Source: Chthonomonas sp. UBA2017 (lineage in GTDB: Bacteria; Armatimonadota; Fimbriimonadia; Fimbriimonadales; Fimbriimonadaceae). From it: DNA of 64,000 nucleotides. Position numbers and translations under genes: made by a program. Within the stretch, counting starts at the first letter, position 1. Every line of letters starts with the position of its first letter. The notes beneath the pieces are model-generated. The model was not told where the DNA came from, did not search any database, and saw only the letters and a list, made by a program, of their open reading frames with translations. Location: positions 18,520 to 82,519 of the forward strand of contig DDCB01000044.1 in assembly GCA_002335425.1 (NCBI GenBank). The letters are read 5' to 3'. Positions 17,766-26,516 of this stretch are shown here, in pieces.

Positions 17766-18274
17766 CAGTTCAATTTTGAGGATGACTGATCGGCCTTGAA
17801 GGTTAAGATCGTCCCGTTGATGCAGAATCGCAGGCCCGAAGGTGGTGGTCCATCATCAAAGACGTGACCTAAATGACCATCGCACCGAGCGCAAAGAACT
17901 TCGGTCCGAACCATGTTGTAGCTCGTGTCCTTCTTTAACCAGACCCGGTCTTTCGCAATCGGCTCAAAGAAGCTCGGCCATCCGGTCCCGGAATCAAACT
18001 TCTTCGGAGTGTGAAAGAGCTCCAGCTTGCAACCCACGCACGAGTAGACTCCTTTGCCGTCGTTCTTCAGATTCACGCCGCAAAAAGCAGGCTCTGTGCC
18101 TTGGCTCCGCAAGATCCGAAACTGCTCCGGTGTCAGCCGCTTTTTCCATTCGGCATCGGTGAGGACGACCTTGTCTTTCCGCTTCGGACTCTCCGTGGCG
18201 TACCCTTCCGGCTTCAGGTCTTGAGTACAGGCCGCTAAAAACGGGGTCAGGGCAAGAAGCGCTACAACCTTCAT
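17765..18274 (-). CDS. msrB: Peptide-methionine (R)-S-oxide reductase, lipoprotein form
   Basis: 169 residues. The N-terminus is a lipoprotein signal (MKVVALLALTPFLAAC, Cys16), so this MsrB is secreted and membrane-anchored rather than cytoplasmic. The catalytic domain has Zn-binding CVGC and CARC pairs, GTGWPSFFEPI, GHLGHVFDDGPPPSG and the catalytic Cys in LRFCINGTILTF; a further Cys in TEPAFCG sits at the usual resolving position. It would repair oxidised methionine in envelope proteins. Monocistronic between two convergent and same-strand neighbours. Confidence 0.93.
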   Translation of the reverse strand: MKVVALLALTPFLAACTQDLKPEGYATESPKRKDKVVLTDAEWKKRLTPEQFRILRSQGTEPAFCGVNLKNDGKGVYSCVGCKLELFHTPKKFDSGTGWPSFFEPIAKDRVWLKKDTSYNMVRTEVLCARCDGHLGHVFDDGPPPSGLRFCINGTILTFKADQSSSKLN

Positions 18275-18314
18275 GTTTTTGCCTACGACCTCCAGCCCCC
18301 TTGAGTTCCTGATC

Positions 18315-19130
18315 TTAGGGGCGCTCTTGCCGGAGGGCTTGTTGCAAGCTCAACAGAAATCGGCGTGAATGCTCTTTCGCGTGTTGCCGCAAGAGGATGG
18401 CTTGTTCGATCGTGACTTGCTGCCACCGGACTGAGTCTCCAGCTCGAAGCTGAGCCACTCGGGGCAGATCCACCGAGACGACCCCGCCGACTTTGGGATA
18501 CCCGCCCAGGGTCGGACCGTCAGGACCCAGGATCAAAAGTTCACCGCTCGGGGTCCACTGGACAGCCCCCACGCCAGCCGGCTCGCTGGGCAGTTCCTGG
18601 GAATGCGGCCCGAGGGAAGATTGGACACGGAGCCCCTGCCGACTCGTTTGGTGCACCCGGCCCGAATGGCCGTTCAGGGGGCTCGGGCCGTTGTGGTAAG
18701 TGAATCTGAGGACGATCTCGCCTTCGGGCCCTGGAGGAAGGTCGACAAAGCGGGGTGGCCCGGTCTCCTGTGCGGACTGGATCGCCAAGTAAAACCGAGC
18801 TCCTGCACCCGCTTGTCCGAATCGGAGGGATTCGTTTGGATCGAGGCTGATCCGGCCGGCGGGCGAGACTCGTGGCCCAAAGCGGGACGATTCGAGGCGA
18901 ACCACGGCCCCGGCAAACCCGATTCGCCTCGGTATGGCGGAGATCAGCTCGACTTGGCCGCTGCATTCCCAGAGTTCCTCGGCGGCATTTTCCGCCAAGA
19001 ACTGCGCGAGCGATGCTGACTCCACATCGAAAGGCCCGCCCGGAGGGACTCCAAACTCACGCATGCCCGGTGGAGTCCTGGAGATGCGTGCGGCAGTGCC
19101 TCCCCGAGGATTGAGGTCGAGCAGGGTCAT
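18315..19130 (-). CDS. pxpC: 5-oxoprolinase subunit PxpC (biotin-dependent carboxyltransferase-like)
   Basis: 271 residues, third gene of the pxpB-pxpA-pxpC operon. The set converts 5-oxoproline to glutamate with ATP. The ATG at 19130 overlaps the pxpA stop (ATGA), and the protein starts MTLLDLNPRGG. Family features: PGMREFGVPPGGPFDVES near the N-terminus, LRFTYHNGP(S)PLNGHSGRVHQTSRQGLRVQ (in two parts), ELPSEPAGVGAVQWTPSGELLILGPDGPTLGGYPKVGGV (read as the SEP...GAIQ...DG-TTGGYP block typical of PxpC). It is somewhat shorter than the ~300-residue average. Confidence 0.92.
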   Translation of the reverse strand: MTLLDLNPRGGTAARISRTPPGMREFGVPPGGPFDVESASLAQFLAENAAEELWECSGQVELISAIPRRIGFAGAVVRLESSRFGPRVSPAGRISLDPNESLRFGQAGAGARFYLAIQSAQETGPPRFVDLPPGPEGEIVLRFTYHNGPSPLNGHSGRVHQTSRQGLRVQSSLGPHSQELPSEPAGVGAVQWTPSGELLILGPDGPTLGGYPKVGGVVSVDLPRVAQLRAGDSVRWQQVTIEQAILLRQHAKEHSRRFLLSLQQALRQERP

Positions 19131-19813
19131 CGGCTTGGACCCACTTGGTATCCGGCGTCTCGGAGCACTCGGATGACGAACTCTGCGTAACCCAGGCACC
19201 CCGGGGTGTCGCCGTGCAGGCAAAGCGAGTCCACCTTCGGCGCTAGATCGAGAATCTGGTGCTTGATCCGATCAGGATCCTTCAGAATTGCGCCGGGCTC
19301 GTGTCGAGGGATGAGCGTCCCGTCGGCGCGATAGCCTCGATCCGCAAAGCCTTCTCGCAGAAATCCCCAACCATGGCCGACGGCGAGAAGGCGGTGTCGG
19401 GTGGAGTCCAGCCCAATCAATCGGGGCTCAGGGCAGACCGCCATGAGAGCGATGAGCAGATCGTCCGCTTCCTCGGATTCGGCGAGGGTGTTGTAAAAGG
19501 CGCCATGGGGCTTCAGATAAGCAGGTTGGAATTCGTCAACCCAGGCTCGGAGCGAATCGACCATCAAGGGGGACCATCGACGGATCTCGTCTCGGGTCGC
19601 GGGTCGTCGTCCCAATGAGTCGCGATCGGGATATCCCGGGTGAACCCCGATCCGAACGCCTGCAGCTCGACAGGCCTCGAAGGTCCGCCGGGTCAGCTCA
19701 GGTGATCCGGAATGGAGCCCCAGGCAGACATTCGCGCTCGTCGCGAGCTGGAGCAGGTCGTCGTCGCACGGGAACCCTTCTCCGATGTCGACATTAAGAT
19801 CGAGCGTCTTCAT
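19127..19813 (-). CDS. pxpA: 5-oxoprolinase subunit PxpA (LamB/YcsF family)
   Basis: 228 residues, slightly short of the usual ~245. It begins LDLNVDIGEGFPCDDDLL, the hallmark DLNxDxGEGF(G) of PxpA, and continues with the SANVCLGLHSGSPELTRRT block, GVHPGYPDRDSLGRR, LKPHGAFYN, FADRGYRADGTLIPR and LCLHGDTPG. In most homologues the second block reads ACGxHAGD; here CLGLHSGS is a local variation. It is coupled by ATGA overlaps to pxpB upstream and pxpC downstream. Confidence 0.94.
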   Translation of the reverse strand: MKTLDLNVDIGEGFPCDDDLLQLATSANVCLGLHSGSPELTRRTFEACRAAGVRIGVHPGYPDRDSLGRRPATRDEIRRWSPLMVDSLRAWVDEFQPAYLKPHGAFYNTLAESEEADDLLIALMAVCPEPRLIGLDSTRHRLLAVGHGWGFLREGFADRGYRADGTLIPRHEPGAILKDPDRIKHQILDLAPKVDSLCLHGDTPGCLGYAEFVIRVLRDAGYQVGPSR

Positions 19814-20442
19814 TTCTGATCCTGCCAGACGCTCCAGGAGATCGGTTCGAATCGGACGATGTCTCCGGATTGGAAAGTCCGTTCAGGTTCTGCGTCCGTG
19901 GTCCCATATCGAGTCTGGCCAAGGAGATTCCAGCCTCCGGGGGTTTGGCCTCGGTAAATGCCGGTCTGCTGGCCGGTGATGGCGACGGTCCCTGCGGGAA
20001 CCTGGAGTCGAGGCGACGACAAGCGTCCGAGTCCTGAGAGCCGCCCAGGAAGTCCGGCGAGGTAGGGGAATCCGGGCGAAAAACCCAGGCAGGCCACCGT
20101 GTAGGTGGCCCCGCAGAACTCCTCGATGAGCTCGGAGAGTGTGAGCCCGAGGGTCTGGGCCGACGGCTCAAGGTCAGGGCCGAGCCGAGGGTCAAAGCAG
20201 GTCGGGATGAGGTGCTCTTGGCCGACTCGGGCTGGGGAAACGGTGAGTCTGGGGGTGAAGTCGTCGGGCCAGGAAAAATTCGGGTCCGCCTCGATGCCGA
20301 CGGATGCCAGGGCTGGAAAGACCTCTCGGACTCCGGCCCATCGCTGGCTTCGAATCTCTTCGGCCAAAACCCAAGGCAAAACTTCGCCCTCCCAACGAAC
20401 AATCCACAACTCTTCTCCCCAACGTTCCACTTGCAGCCTCAC
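19810..20442 (-). CDS. pxpB: 5-oxoprolinase subunit PxpB (KipI-like)
   Basis: About 210 residues; first gene of the pxp operon. Family core: GATYTVACLGFSPGFPYLAGLP and LQVPAGTVAITGQQTGIYRGQTPGGW (in parts), exactly as in PxpB/KipI. The start is uncertain. GTG at 20442 gives MRLQVERWGEELW, which lines up with homologues; GTG at 20433 has GGTGAGG about 8 nt upstream; an ATG at 20475 would overlap the divergent dut start. The last codons overlap pxpA (ATGA). Confidence 0.88.
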   Translation of the reverse strand: MRLQVERWGEELWIVRWEGEVLPWVLAEEIRSQRWAGVREVFPALASVGIEADPNFSWPDDFTPRLTVSPARVGQEHLIPTCFDPRLGPDLEPSAQTLGLTLSELIEEFCGATYTVACLGFSPGFPYLAGLPGRLSGLGRLSSPRLQVPAGTVAITGQQTGIYRGQTPGGWNLLGQTRYGTTDAEPERTFQSGDIVRFEPISWSVWQDQK

Positions 20443-20450
20443 CCTTCCAG

Positions 20451-20456
20451 TATTCT
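20451..20456 (+). promoter_or_regulatory. -10-like hexamer TATTCT, 7 nt before dut start
   Basis: TATTCT lies exactly 7 nt before the GTG of dut, so a transcript starting at the usual distance would begin at the start codon (leaderless). No Shine-Dalgarno sequence is visible before dut. Confidence 0.45.
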
Positions 20457-20463
20457 CCAATCT

Positions 20464-20907
20464 GTGACGCCCCATCGTATTGCCATCCCTATCACCACCA
20501 CCGACAATGCCTTGCCCCCCGAATATGCCACCCCTGGGGCCGCCGGAATGGACGTCCGATCGATCGAGGACGTCACCCTCCATCCGGGTGAGCGCAAAGC
20601 CGTCCGGACGGGTCTCAGCGTGGCCATTCCTCCTGGCTTCGAACTTCAAGCCCGCCCCCGAAGCGGGCTCGCCCTCCGCCACGGACTCGGGCTCGTCAAC
20701 TCCCCAGGGACCATCGACTCCGATTTTCGCGGAGAAATCCGCATCATCCTGATCAATTGGGGCTCCGAAATCGTCGAACTCAAGTCAGGAGAAAGGATCG
20801 CCCAACTCGTCTTGTGCCCCGTGGTGCATTGCGACTGGGTTCTGGTCCAAGATCTAGACTCAACGGAGCGCAATCAAGGTGGATTTGGAAGCACAGGAAC
20901 CCAATAA
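20464..20907 (+). CDS. dut: Deoxyuridine 5'-triphosphate nucleotidohydrolase
   Basis: 147 residues from the GTG at 20464, matching the usual ~145-150. It hydrolyses dUTP to dUMP + PPi as a homotrimer. All five motifs are present: ATPGAAGMDVRS (1), PRSGLALRHG (2), GTIDSDFRGEI (3), ELKSGERIAQLV (4), and the C-terminal arm RNQGGFGSTGTQ (5). A longer upstream reading frame exists but would be antisense to pxpB. The 3' end overlaps the following TPR gene by 29 bp in another frame. Confidence 0.95.
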   Translation: MTPHRIAIPITTTDNALPPEYATPGAAGMDVRSIEDVTLHPGERKAVRTGLSVAIPPGFELQARPRSGLALRHGLGLVNSPGTIDSDFRGEIRIILINWGSEIVELKSGERIAQLVLCPVVHCDWVLVQDLDSTERNQGGFGSTGTQ

Positions 20908-22000
20908 GACTCTTGGCCCGCTGAATGCCGAGACCTGCCCGCAGTGCTCTCGCCCCGCCTTCTCGTCGGCGGCGGACTGCGCGGAGCCGAACTGCGCCGA
21001 GCCGAACTGCGCCGAGCCGAACTGCCCGAGGGTGGCCGAACCCGAAGTCGACTGGGACGATTCGGCACCTTACTCCCAACTCGCACGCGCCAATCTGCTC
21101 CGCATCCGTGGCGACCTTGGTTCGGCCAAGGCCCTGACCCAGCGAGTGATTCGTACGTTCCCGAAAAGCACGGATGCCCATGCGCTGATGGGTGATCTGT
21201 TTGTCGACGAAGGCAGGCTCGAAGAAGCCCGAAATTGGTATGAGATTGCGCTCGACTTGGCACCGGGCACTCCTGCATATCAGCGCAAGCTCGAAGGCAT
21301 CCGCCAGAGAATCGCCGAACATGAGGCGAGCGAAACTGCGCGCCAATTGGGGTTGCCGACCTCACGCGGTGGGGCCAAGATTTTTGCCCTTTCGATGGTG
21401 CTGTTTGTGATCATGATCGGACTTGGGGCGTATTGGCTGGGCGATCGAGGCCGCTCCACCGGCACGGCCGGCGACGAAGCGCGGACCCTGCGCCCGATCA
21501 CTTTTGGCGGCCCATCCGCCGCTGAGACGAGGACCGAGACTGTGGACTCACCGGCTCCAGAGCCCGGATCCGGCTCGGTCGACTCCAGTTCATCGGCCGC
21601 CACCCCTCCTGCCTCCCCGCCACCCTCACCGAGTCCCGAGGGCGTGTCCGACCTGCGCTTGTTAGAGGTCTTTCGAAACCGCTGCTTGAGCGGAGGAAGC
21701 ATCCTGGTCGTGATTCAGGACCCCCGAACCCGCGCAGTGACGATCACTCTCGGAGCCCGCGAAGGCGAGTTGCTCCGCTCGCTGGCGGCTCGGGTGGGGC
21801 TGACGGCGTTGCCCTTGGAGCCCGAGGCCCCTCGAATTACCCTGCGGGTGCTTGTGGCGGGGACCCTTCAACTCGTGGCGGATATCACGCCCGACAGTTC
21901 GAAAGCAGCCCTGGCCGCGGCGAGCCCTGCCGATCCCTCATCGATGACCGACGCCCAGCTTGAATTAGCTCTGGTCGAGGTGTGGACGCCTCCCGGCTAG
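20879..22000 (+). CDS. Single-pass membrane protein with Cys-pair repeats and TPR segment, unknown function
   Basis: 373 residues, GTG start at 20879 with GGAG about 10 nt upstream. Order: a Cys-rich head with CPQC and then three CAEPN units (residues ~20-52); a TPR-like segment at ~60-145 (ARANLLRIRGDLGSAKAL, DAHALMGDLFVDEGRLEEARNWYEIALDLAPG in part); a transmembrane helix at ~166-188 (IFALSMVLFVIMIGLGAYWLG); a Pro/Ser-rich linker; and a C-terminal domain of ~120 residues that resembles a secretin/STN-like fold (LRLLEVFRNRC...). The head may bind metal like a zinc ribbon and would face the cytoplasm. It overlaps dut and, at the stop, the AI-2E-type gene on the other strand. I do not recognise its role. 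Confidence 0.72.
   Translation: MDLEAQEPNKTLGPLNAETCPQCSRPAFSSAADCAEPNCAEPNCAEPNCPRVAEPEVDWDDSAPYSQLARANLLRIRGDLGSAKALTQRVIRTFPKSTDAHALMGDLFVDEGRLEEARNWYEIALDLAPGTPAYQRKLEGIRQRIAEHEASETARQLGLPTSRGGAKIFALSMVLFVIMIGLGAYWLGDRGRSTGTAGDEARTLRPITFGGPSAAETRTETVDSPAPEPGSGSVDSSSSAATPPASPPPSPSPEGVSDLRLLEVFRNRCLSGGSILVVIQDPRTRAVTITLGAREGELLRSLAARVGLTALPLEPEAPRITLRVLVAGTLQLVADITPDSSKAALAAASPADPSSMTDAQLELALVEVWTPPG
20978..21022 (+). repeat. Three tandem 15-bp units encoding CAEPN
   Basis: Three back-to-back 15-bp copies of TGCGCCGAGCCGAAC, the first with one synonymous change (GCG for GCC), all in the reading frame of the membrane TPR protein. The result is a row of Cys residues spaced five apart. The units could expand or contract by slippage without shifting frame. 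Confidence 0.9.
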
Positions 22001-23088
22001 GCTGGCGCGGGTTCAGGCGAGTCTTCTGACAGAGCCAGATTGCGCCGCTCGCGGACGATCTCTTGGAGCGCGAGCAAAATCGTCAACAAGACGGGCCCGG
22101 CCATGATCCCGATCGGACCCATCGCCAGCACGCCTCCTAAAAGCGCGAAGAACACGGCCATCGGGTGTAGGTTCGTTCGAGCACCGATAAAGAACGGGCG
22201 CAGAATGTTGTCGATGTTGCTGACGATGATGAGTCCGCCAAAGAGCAAAATGAGCCCTTGAGTAGTCTTGCCCTGAGCGAGCAGGATGAGCGAGACCGGC
22301 CCATAGATGATCGGCGAGCCCAACAGCGGAATCGCGCAGAGCACCATCGTCGCGATCATGCACAAGAACGGCTGGGGTGCACCGACCGCAAAGTAAAGGA
22401 TGCCTGCGATCGAGCCTTGGATGATCGCCACCAAGACCACCCCGATGAAGACGGCCCGGATGGTTTCGGCCATCTTGATGAGAATGGCCATCGAAGAATC
22501 TCGGGGCAGGGGGATGAGATCCAAGGCAGGCTCTAAAAGTCGATGTCCATCTCTGAGCATAAAGAACATCGTGAGCAGTGCGATGACCAAGGTCAAGAGG
22601 GTCACGACCGTGGAAATCGCGGCTTGAGTGATCGGCCCCGTGGCCCGCTCGATGATCTCTTTTTTGTTCGTCTCGAACCATTCGCTGAATTTGAAGTCTG
22701 AATTCGCCTTCTCCAGCACGGGCGCGAGCCTGTCATCCACGCTCTTGACCACTTCATCGACAAAATTCCCGTTGCTTCCGGCGGGGGCCGATGCGTTCAT
22801 CTCGTTGACGAACCCCGACACTTGGAGCCCGAGGAGCCCGCCGATCAGGCCGAGTGGGATCACCACCACGAAAAGAGCCACTAAAACCGTCAGCCCCGAG
22901 CTGAAGTTCTCGCCGAATCTCTTCCTCAGTCGTCGATAGACTGGAGCGAGTAGGACGCTCAAGACCGCTGCCCACATGAGTGCGCCAAAAAACGGAGCCA
23001 GCAAGAATCCGGTCGCCACGAGAGCCAAGCCACTGAGGGTCCAAAACGCAATGCTGAGATATCGGCGGTGAAATTGAGTGTCGGTCAT
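21997..23088 (-). CDS. AI-2E family transporter (PerM/YdiK-type permease)
   Basis: 363 residues from the ATG at 23088 (MTDTQFHRRYLSIAFW). Eight or so hydrophobic segments: two near the N-terminus, a soluble loop at ~90-160, then a helix cluster. Family signature blocks are AIPLLGSPIIYGPVSLILL and LIIVSNIDNILRPFFIGARTNLHPMAVFFALLGGVLAMGPIGIMAGPVLL (read in parts). Members export small molecules, sodium or AI-2 depending on subfamily; the substrate here is unknown. Its stop shares bases with the stop of the convergent TPR gene. cca lies 61 bp upstream on the same strand. Confidence 0.88.
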   Translation of the reverse strand: MTDTQFHRRYLSIAFWTLSGLALVATGFLLAPFFGALMWAAVLSVLLAPVYRRLRKRFGENFSSGLTVLVALFVVVIPLGLIGGLLGLQVSGFVNEMNASAPAGSNGNFVDEVVKSVDDRLAPVLEKANSDFKFSEWFETNKKEIIERATGPITQAAISTVVTLLTLVIALLTMFFMLRDGHRLLEPALDLIPLPRDSSMAILIKMAETIRAVFIGVVLVAIIQGSIAGILYFAVGAPQPFLCMIATMVLCAIPLLGSPIIYGPVSLILLAQGKTTQGLILLFGGLIIVSNIDNILRPFFIGARTNLHPMAVFFALLGGVLAMGPIGIMAGPVLLTILLALQEIVRERRNLALSEDSPEPAPA

Positions 23089-23149
23089 TGCTTTGGTCGA
23101 ATGCTCGGCGAGGAATGGTCCACGGGCCCGAGAAGTTCTTGGCGGAATT

Positions 23150-24652
23150 TTACTGGGTCGGGTCGCCTTCGGTTGCAGGCGCCTCCTGTTGATAACGCTC
23201 CAGAAGGAGCTTTTGTGCCATCTCGGTGTCGTGCGGGGCAAGCTCGCCTTCCAAAACACGCTCTGTCAGCCAGGATTTCGCCCGCCCGACGGCAGGCCCC
23301 GCGGAAAGACCCAGCAGGCGCTGGATCTCACGCCCATCCAGGGGGCTCTCAAACTGATGACCCGCCGCCGGAAGCTTGACCGAGTCGATGAGCTCTCGGA
23401 CGCTGGCGAGGTCCAGCTTTCTTGCGTCGGCTTTCATGCCCCGGCCGTCGGCCTCCACGAGCGCAAGGAACCGCTCCAAGCTCGGGCCCATGTCGCGAAC
23501 CAGTCGCCTTGCTGCGGCCGCTGACCACTTCGACGTGTCCCCCAGCCGCATGTGGTGGTGCACGAGGAGCTCAACTTCGCGAATCACATCGCCGGGAAAT
23601 CGCATCGACTTGAGCCACTCCGCGGCCATCTTTGCCCCCAACTCAGCGTGGCCAAAGAATCGCGTTCGGCCGCCCTCGTCCACAAATCGAGTCGCGGGCT
23701 TCCCGACATCATGGAGGAGGGCCGCTAATCGTAACACGAGGTCAGATGCGGTGGACTCCACCACCCGCACGGTGTGTCCCCAGGTGTCCAAATGGTGAAA
23801 AGAGCCCTGCTCCACTCCCACCATCGCCACTAGGTCGGGGGCGAACTCGCTCAGGAGACCGGTCTCGAGAAGGTCCTGCAGCCCCAAGCCGACTCGCGGG
23901 GACAGCAAGATCTTCTCCAGTTCATCGCGAATTCGCTCGGCGCTGATCACCTGAAGCCGAGACGCCTGCGACCGAATCGCCTCATATAAGCCCTCGACCG
24001 GTTCAAAGCCGAGTTGACAACGAAACCGAATGGCGCGCAGCATCCGCAAGGGATCTTCAAAAAATGTCGAACCCGGCTCCAGAGGGGTCCGGAGAACACC
24101 CTGCTGAAGATCCGACAAGCCGCGACCGGTCAGGTCGTGAATTTCTCCGGATTCCAAGTCCGCCAACAGGGCGTTCACGGTGAAGTCCCGCCGCAGGACG
24201 TCCTCCTTGAGCCCCGCCGGATAGACCGAAGGTCGCCGAGAATCCTCCGAATAGACCTCGCCTCGCGCCCGGACGATCTCGAACTCGAACGCACCGAGGC
24301 CGAACCGATAGACGCCAAATTCTCTTCCGGCCAATCCCCCCAGATGCCGCACCTGGAAGCTGGCTATTCCGGCGTCATTCCCCTCACCCTGCGAGGCGGC
24401 AAGAGGCGGGCCGGGGGGAGTCCAGTCCGATTGCAACATGCGATCCAGCAGCGGCACTGGGTCCAATTCCGTCACCAAGTCCAAATCGAATTCCCGCTCT
24501 CGACCGAGCAGCGAATCTCGAACCGCACCGCCCACCAAGAAAACCTGTCCTTGATATTCTGTGCCTGCCCACACGCGGCGCAAAAAGTCGAACTCTTTGA
24601 GCCCCAGCAAGGACCGCAAACACTCTGGATGCAGGTTAGGCGTTGGCATCAT
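23150..24652 (-). CDS. cca: CCA tRNA nucleotidyltransferase / poly(A) polymerase family with HD domain
   Basis: About 500 residues. The nucleotidyltransferase head shows LVGGAVRDSLLGRE and the catalytic Asp pair FDLDLVTE, then LRRDFTVNALLAD and the RxxRF-type LRMLRAIRFRCQLGF helix. An HD phosphohydrolase domain follows (LLHDVGKPATRF, HAELGAKMAAE, LVHHHMRLGD). It adds or repairs the tRNA 3' CCA; class II enzymes with HD may have extra phosphatase activity. The insert at ~85-110 (PPGPPLAASQGEG) is unusual. Start chosen at the ATG 24652; ATG 24649 or 24682 are possible, and no Shine-Dalgarno site decides. Both tRNA-Pro genes in the window already encode CCA. Confidence 0.92.
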   Translation of the reverse strand: MMPTPNLHPECLRSLLGLKEFDFLRRVWAGTEYQGQVFLVGGAVRDSLLGREREFDLDLVTELDPVPLLDRMLQSDWTPPGPPLAASQGEGNDAGIASFQVRHLGGLAGREFGVYRFGLGAFEFEIVRARGEVYSEDSRRPSVYPAGLKEDVLRRDFTVNALLADLESGEIHDLTGRGLSDLQQGVLRTPLEPGSTFFEDPLRMLRAIRFRCQLGFEPVEGLYEAIRSQASRLQVISAERIRDELEKILLSPRVGLGLQDLLETGLLSEFAPDLVAMVGVEQGSFHHLDTWGHTVRVVESTASDLVLRLAALLHDVGKPATRFVDEGGRTRFFGHAELGAKMAAEWLKSMRFPGDVIREVELLVHHHMRLGDTSKWSAAAARRLVRDMGPSLERFLALVEADGRGMKADARKLDLASVRELIDSVKLPAAGHQFESPLDGREIQRLLGLSAGPAVGRAKSWLTERVLEGELAPHDTEMAQKLLLERYQQEAPATEGDPTQ

Positions 24653-24701
24653 TGAGGAAGAAGGAGATTGTTTCTTATGCAACGAAACTCAGGACTCTGC
24701 T

Positions 24702-26516
24702 ATGAAACTTGTCTCTTGCTCCATTTTACTCGCGGCGAGTTCGCTGACCTGGGCCGAAATTGCCTATCAGGTCGATGTGCACCCCGACAAAGAGTCTCTT
24801 CACGTCACGATGACCCTGCCGAAAACCGGAAAGGGCGCTCGTTTGCAGATCCCGAATTGGGCCCCTGGCGCGTATGTCTTGCGAGATAACTTTAAGTCGG
24901 TTCTCAATTTGCGCGCCACGGACGGCAAGGGCAAAGTCCTCAAAATTGAGACCCAGATGGAGACGTTGCAAAAGCCTTACGAGGTGTCCGGCGAGAAGCG
25001 AGTGGCCGAGAATTCGGTCTGTACTTGGACCGTTGAGCCCGCCCCCCAAACAATGATTGAATATGACATCAACCTTCGCGTCACGGACGGTGCGATGCAT
25101 TGGAGCGGTCCAAGTACGTATCTTTACGAAGTGAATCGTCTTCGGGAAAAGTGCAGGATCGTCATCAAGACTCCCGAAGGATGGCCTGTCTATATCGGCC
25201 TTGATGAGGTCAAGAATTCGCCTCAGGTTTATACGGCGAAAGATTATGATGTTTTAGCTGATAATCCGGTGACCGTGGGCTCGGTCTTGGTGGATGAGTA
25301 TGTTTCTCGAAATCGCCCGCACTTTATCGTGATGCGAGGCGCCGCGAAGAGCATGGTGGATCGTCAGAAGTTGCGGAACGCTTGCAAATTAGTGAGCGAT
25401 TTCCAAGGAGAAACCTTTGGCGATTTTCTCCCGATGAATAAGTACGTCTGGCACTTTGATGTGAATCCTGGCCAAGACGGGGCGGGCGGCCTTGAGCATC
25501 TTTCCAGCACTCAAATTAGCCTCGCCGCCGGGGTGGGTCCGCGCGCTGTGAGTGTGATTAGCCACGAATATTTCCACCTTTGGAATGTGAAGCGGATTCG
25601 CTCAAAGGTCTTGGGGCCGTTCGACTATACGCGATTGCCGGAGACGGGGGCGATCTGGTGGCTCGAAGGGGTCACTGACTATTATGCACACTATCTTCTG
25701 TATCGATTTTCTTTCTCGGACGAAGCGGACTTTTTTGCCGACATTGTGTCGAATTTCAATGCCGTCCGTCGCAACCCCGCGCATCTTGAGATCAGCCCCT
25801 ATGCTTCGAGTTTTCGAGTCGGTGAATCCAGTAACGGTCGCGGAAATAGTAATGGATATCGGATCAGCTATTACAATCAAGGCTGGCTCGTCGGGATGGT
25901 CCTGGATTTGGCCATTCGGACCAAGACCCAAGGAAAGAAGTCGCTCGATAACGTCTTGATCAACTTGTGGAATCTTTGCAAACGAGATGGCCCCGGCTTT
26001 GAGGAGGATGAGATTCGCAAGCAACTCATTCGAGTCGGTGGAACCGAAATGGGCGATCTGTATGATCGGATCGTGATGAAGCCCGGCGACATGGCGATCG
26101 AGGAGACTCTGGCCAAGGTCGGGTTACAGCTAGGCGAGCGGCCCGAAACGTATGTCGACCGCGGGTTTACGTGGGCAGCGGCATCGGGGGCCTCGGTGCT
26201 CCGGGTCGATGCGGTCCAAACGTTTGCTTCGGGCTTGCAAGTCGGCGATGTCGTCTTGGGCGTGCAAGGGAAGTCATTGGGCGCCGAAACCGGTCGACGT
26301 CTCGTGGCTGCGGCGAACGGTCTGCTCGGCCAGGTGTCCGCAGGTTCACCGATTCAGCTCAAAATTCGCCGAGGGGACCAAGAGATGGACGTTCAGGTCG
26401 TCCCGCAGAATGCCACGAGAATGAGCTTTGGGGTCGATCGGCTCCCTGATGCGACTCCAGAGCAAAAGGCAGTCTTGTCCGGGTGGCTCGCGCAACGCAA
26501 GCCGAAGGCTTACTGA
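24702..26516 (+). CDS. Secreted M61 family (glycyl aminopeptidase-like) metallopeptidase with PDZ domain
   Basis: 604 residues starting with a signal peptide (MKLVSCSILLAASSLTWAEI). The M61 N-terminal beta domain (LQIPNWAPGAYVLRDNF) leads to the Zn site HEYFHLWNVKRI at ~288 and the downstream Glu in WWLEGVTDYYAHY. A PDZ domain occupies ~480-590 (VLRVDAVQTFASGLQVGDVVLGVQG). This order is the standard M61 architecture; activity would be a periplasmic aminopeptidase. Divergent from cca, with 49 bp between starts. Its stop overlaps a small convergent gene by 7 bp. Confidence 0.92.
   Translation: MKLVSCSILLAASSLTWAEIAYQVDVHPDKESLHVTMTLPKTGKGARLQIPNWAPGAYVLRDNFKSVLNLRATDGKGKVLKIETQMETLQKPYEVSGEKRVAENSVCTWTVEPAPQTMIEYDINLRVTDGAMHWSGPSTYLYEVNRLREKCRIVIKTPEGWPVYIGLDEVKNSPQVYTAKDYDVLADNPVTVGSVLVDEYVSRNRPHFIVMRGAAKSMVDRQKLRNACKLVSDFQGETFGDFLPMNKYVWHFDVNPGQDGAGGLEHLSSTQISLAAGVGPRAVSVISHEYFHLWNVKRIRSKVLGPFDYTRLPETGAIWWLEGVTDYYAHYLLYRFSFSDEADFFADIVSNFNAVRRNPAHLEISPYASSFRVGESSNGRGNSNGYRISYYNQGWLVGMVLDLAIRTKTQGKKSLDNVLINLWNLCKRDGPGFEEDEIRKQLIRVGGTEMGDLYDRIVMKPGDMAIEETLAKVGLQLGERPETYVDRGFTWAAASGASVLRVDAVQTFASGLQVGDVVLGVQGKSLGAETGRRLVAAANGLLGQVSAGSPIQLKIRRGDQEMDVQVVPQNATRMSFGVDRLPDATPEQKAVLSGWLAQRKPKAY

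Noticed and set aside
20978..21022. Short tandem repeat considered as a CRISPR array
   Set aside because: Units are contiguous, 15 bp, in coding frame and have no spacers.
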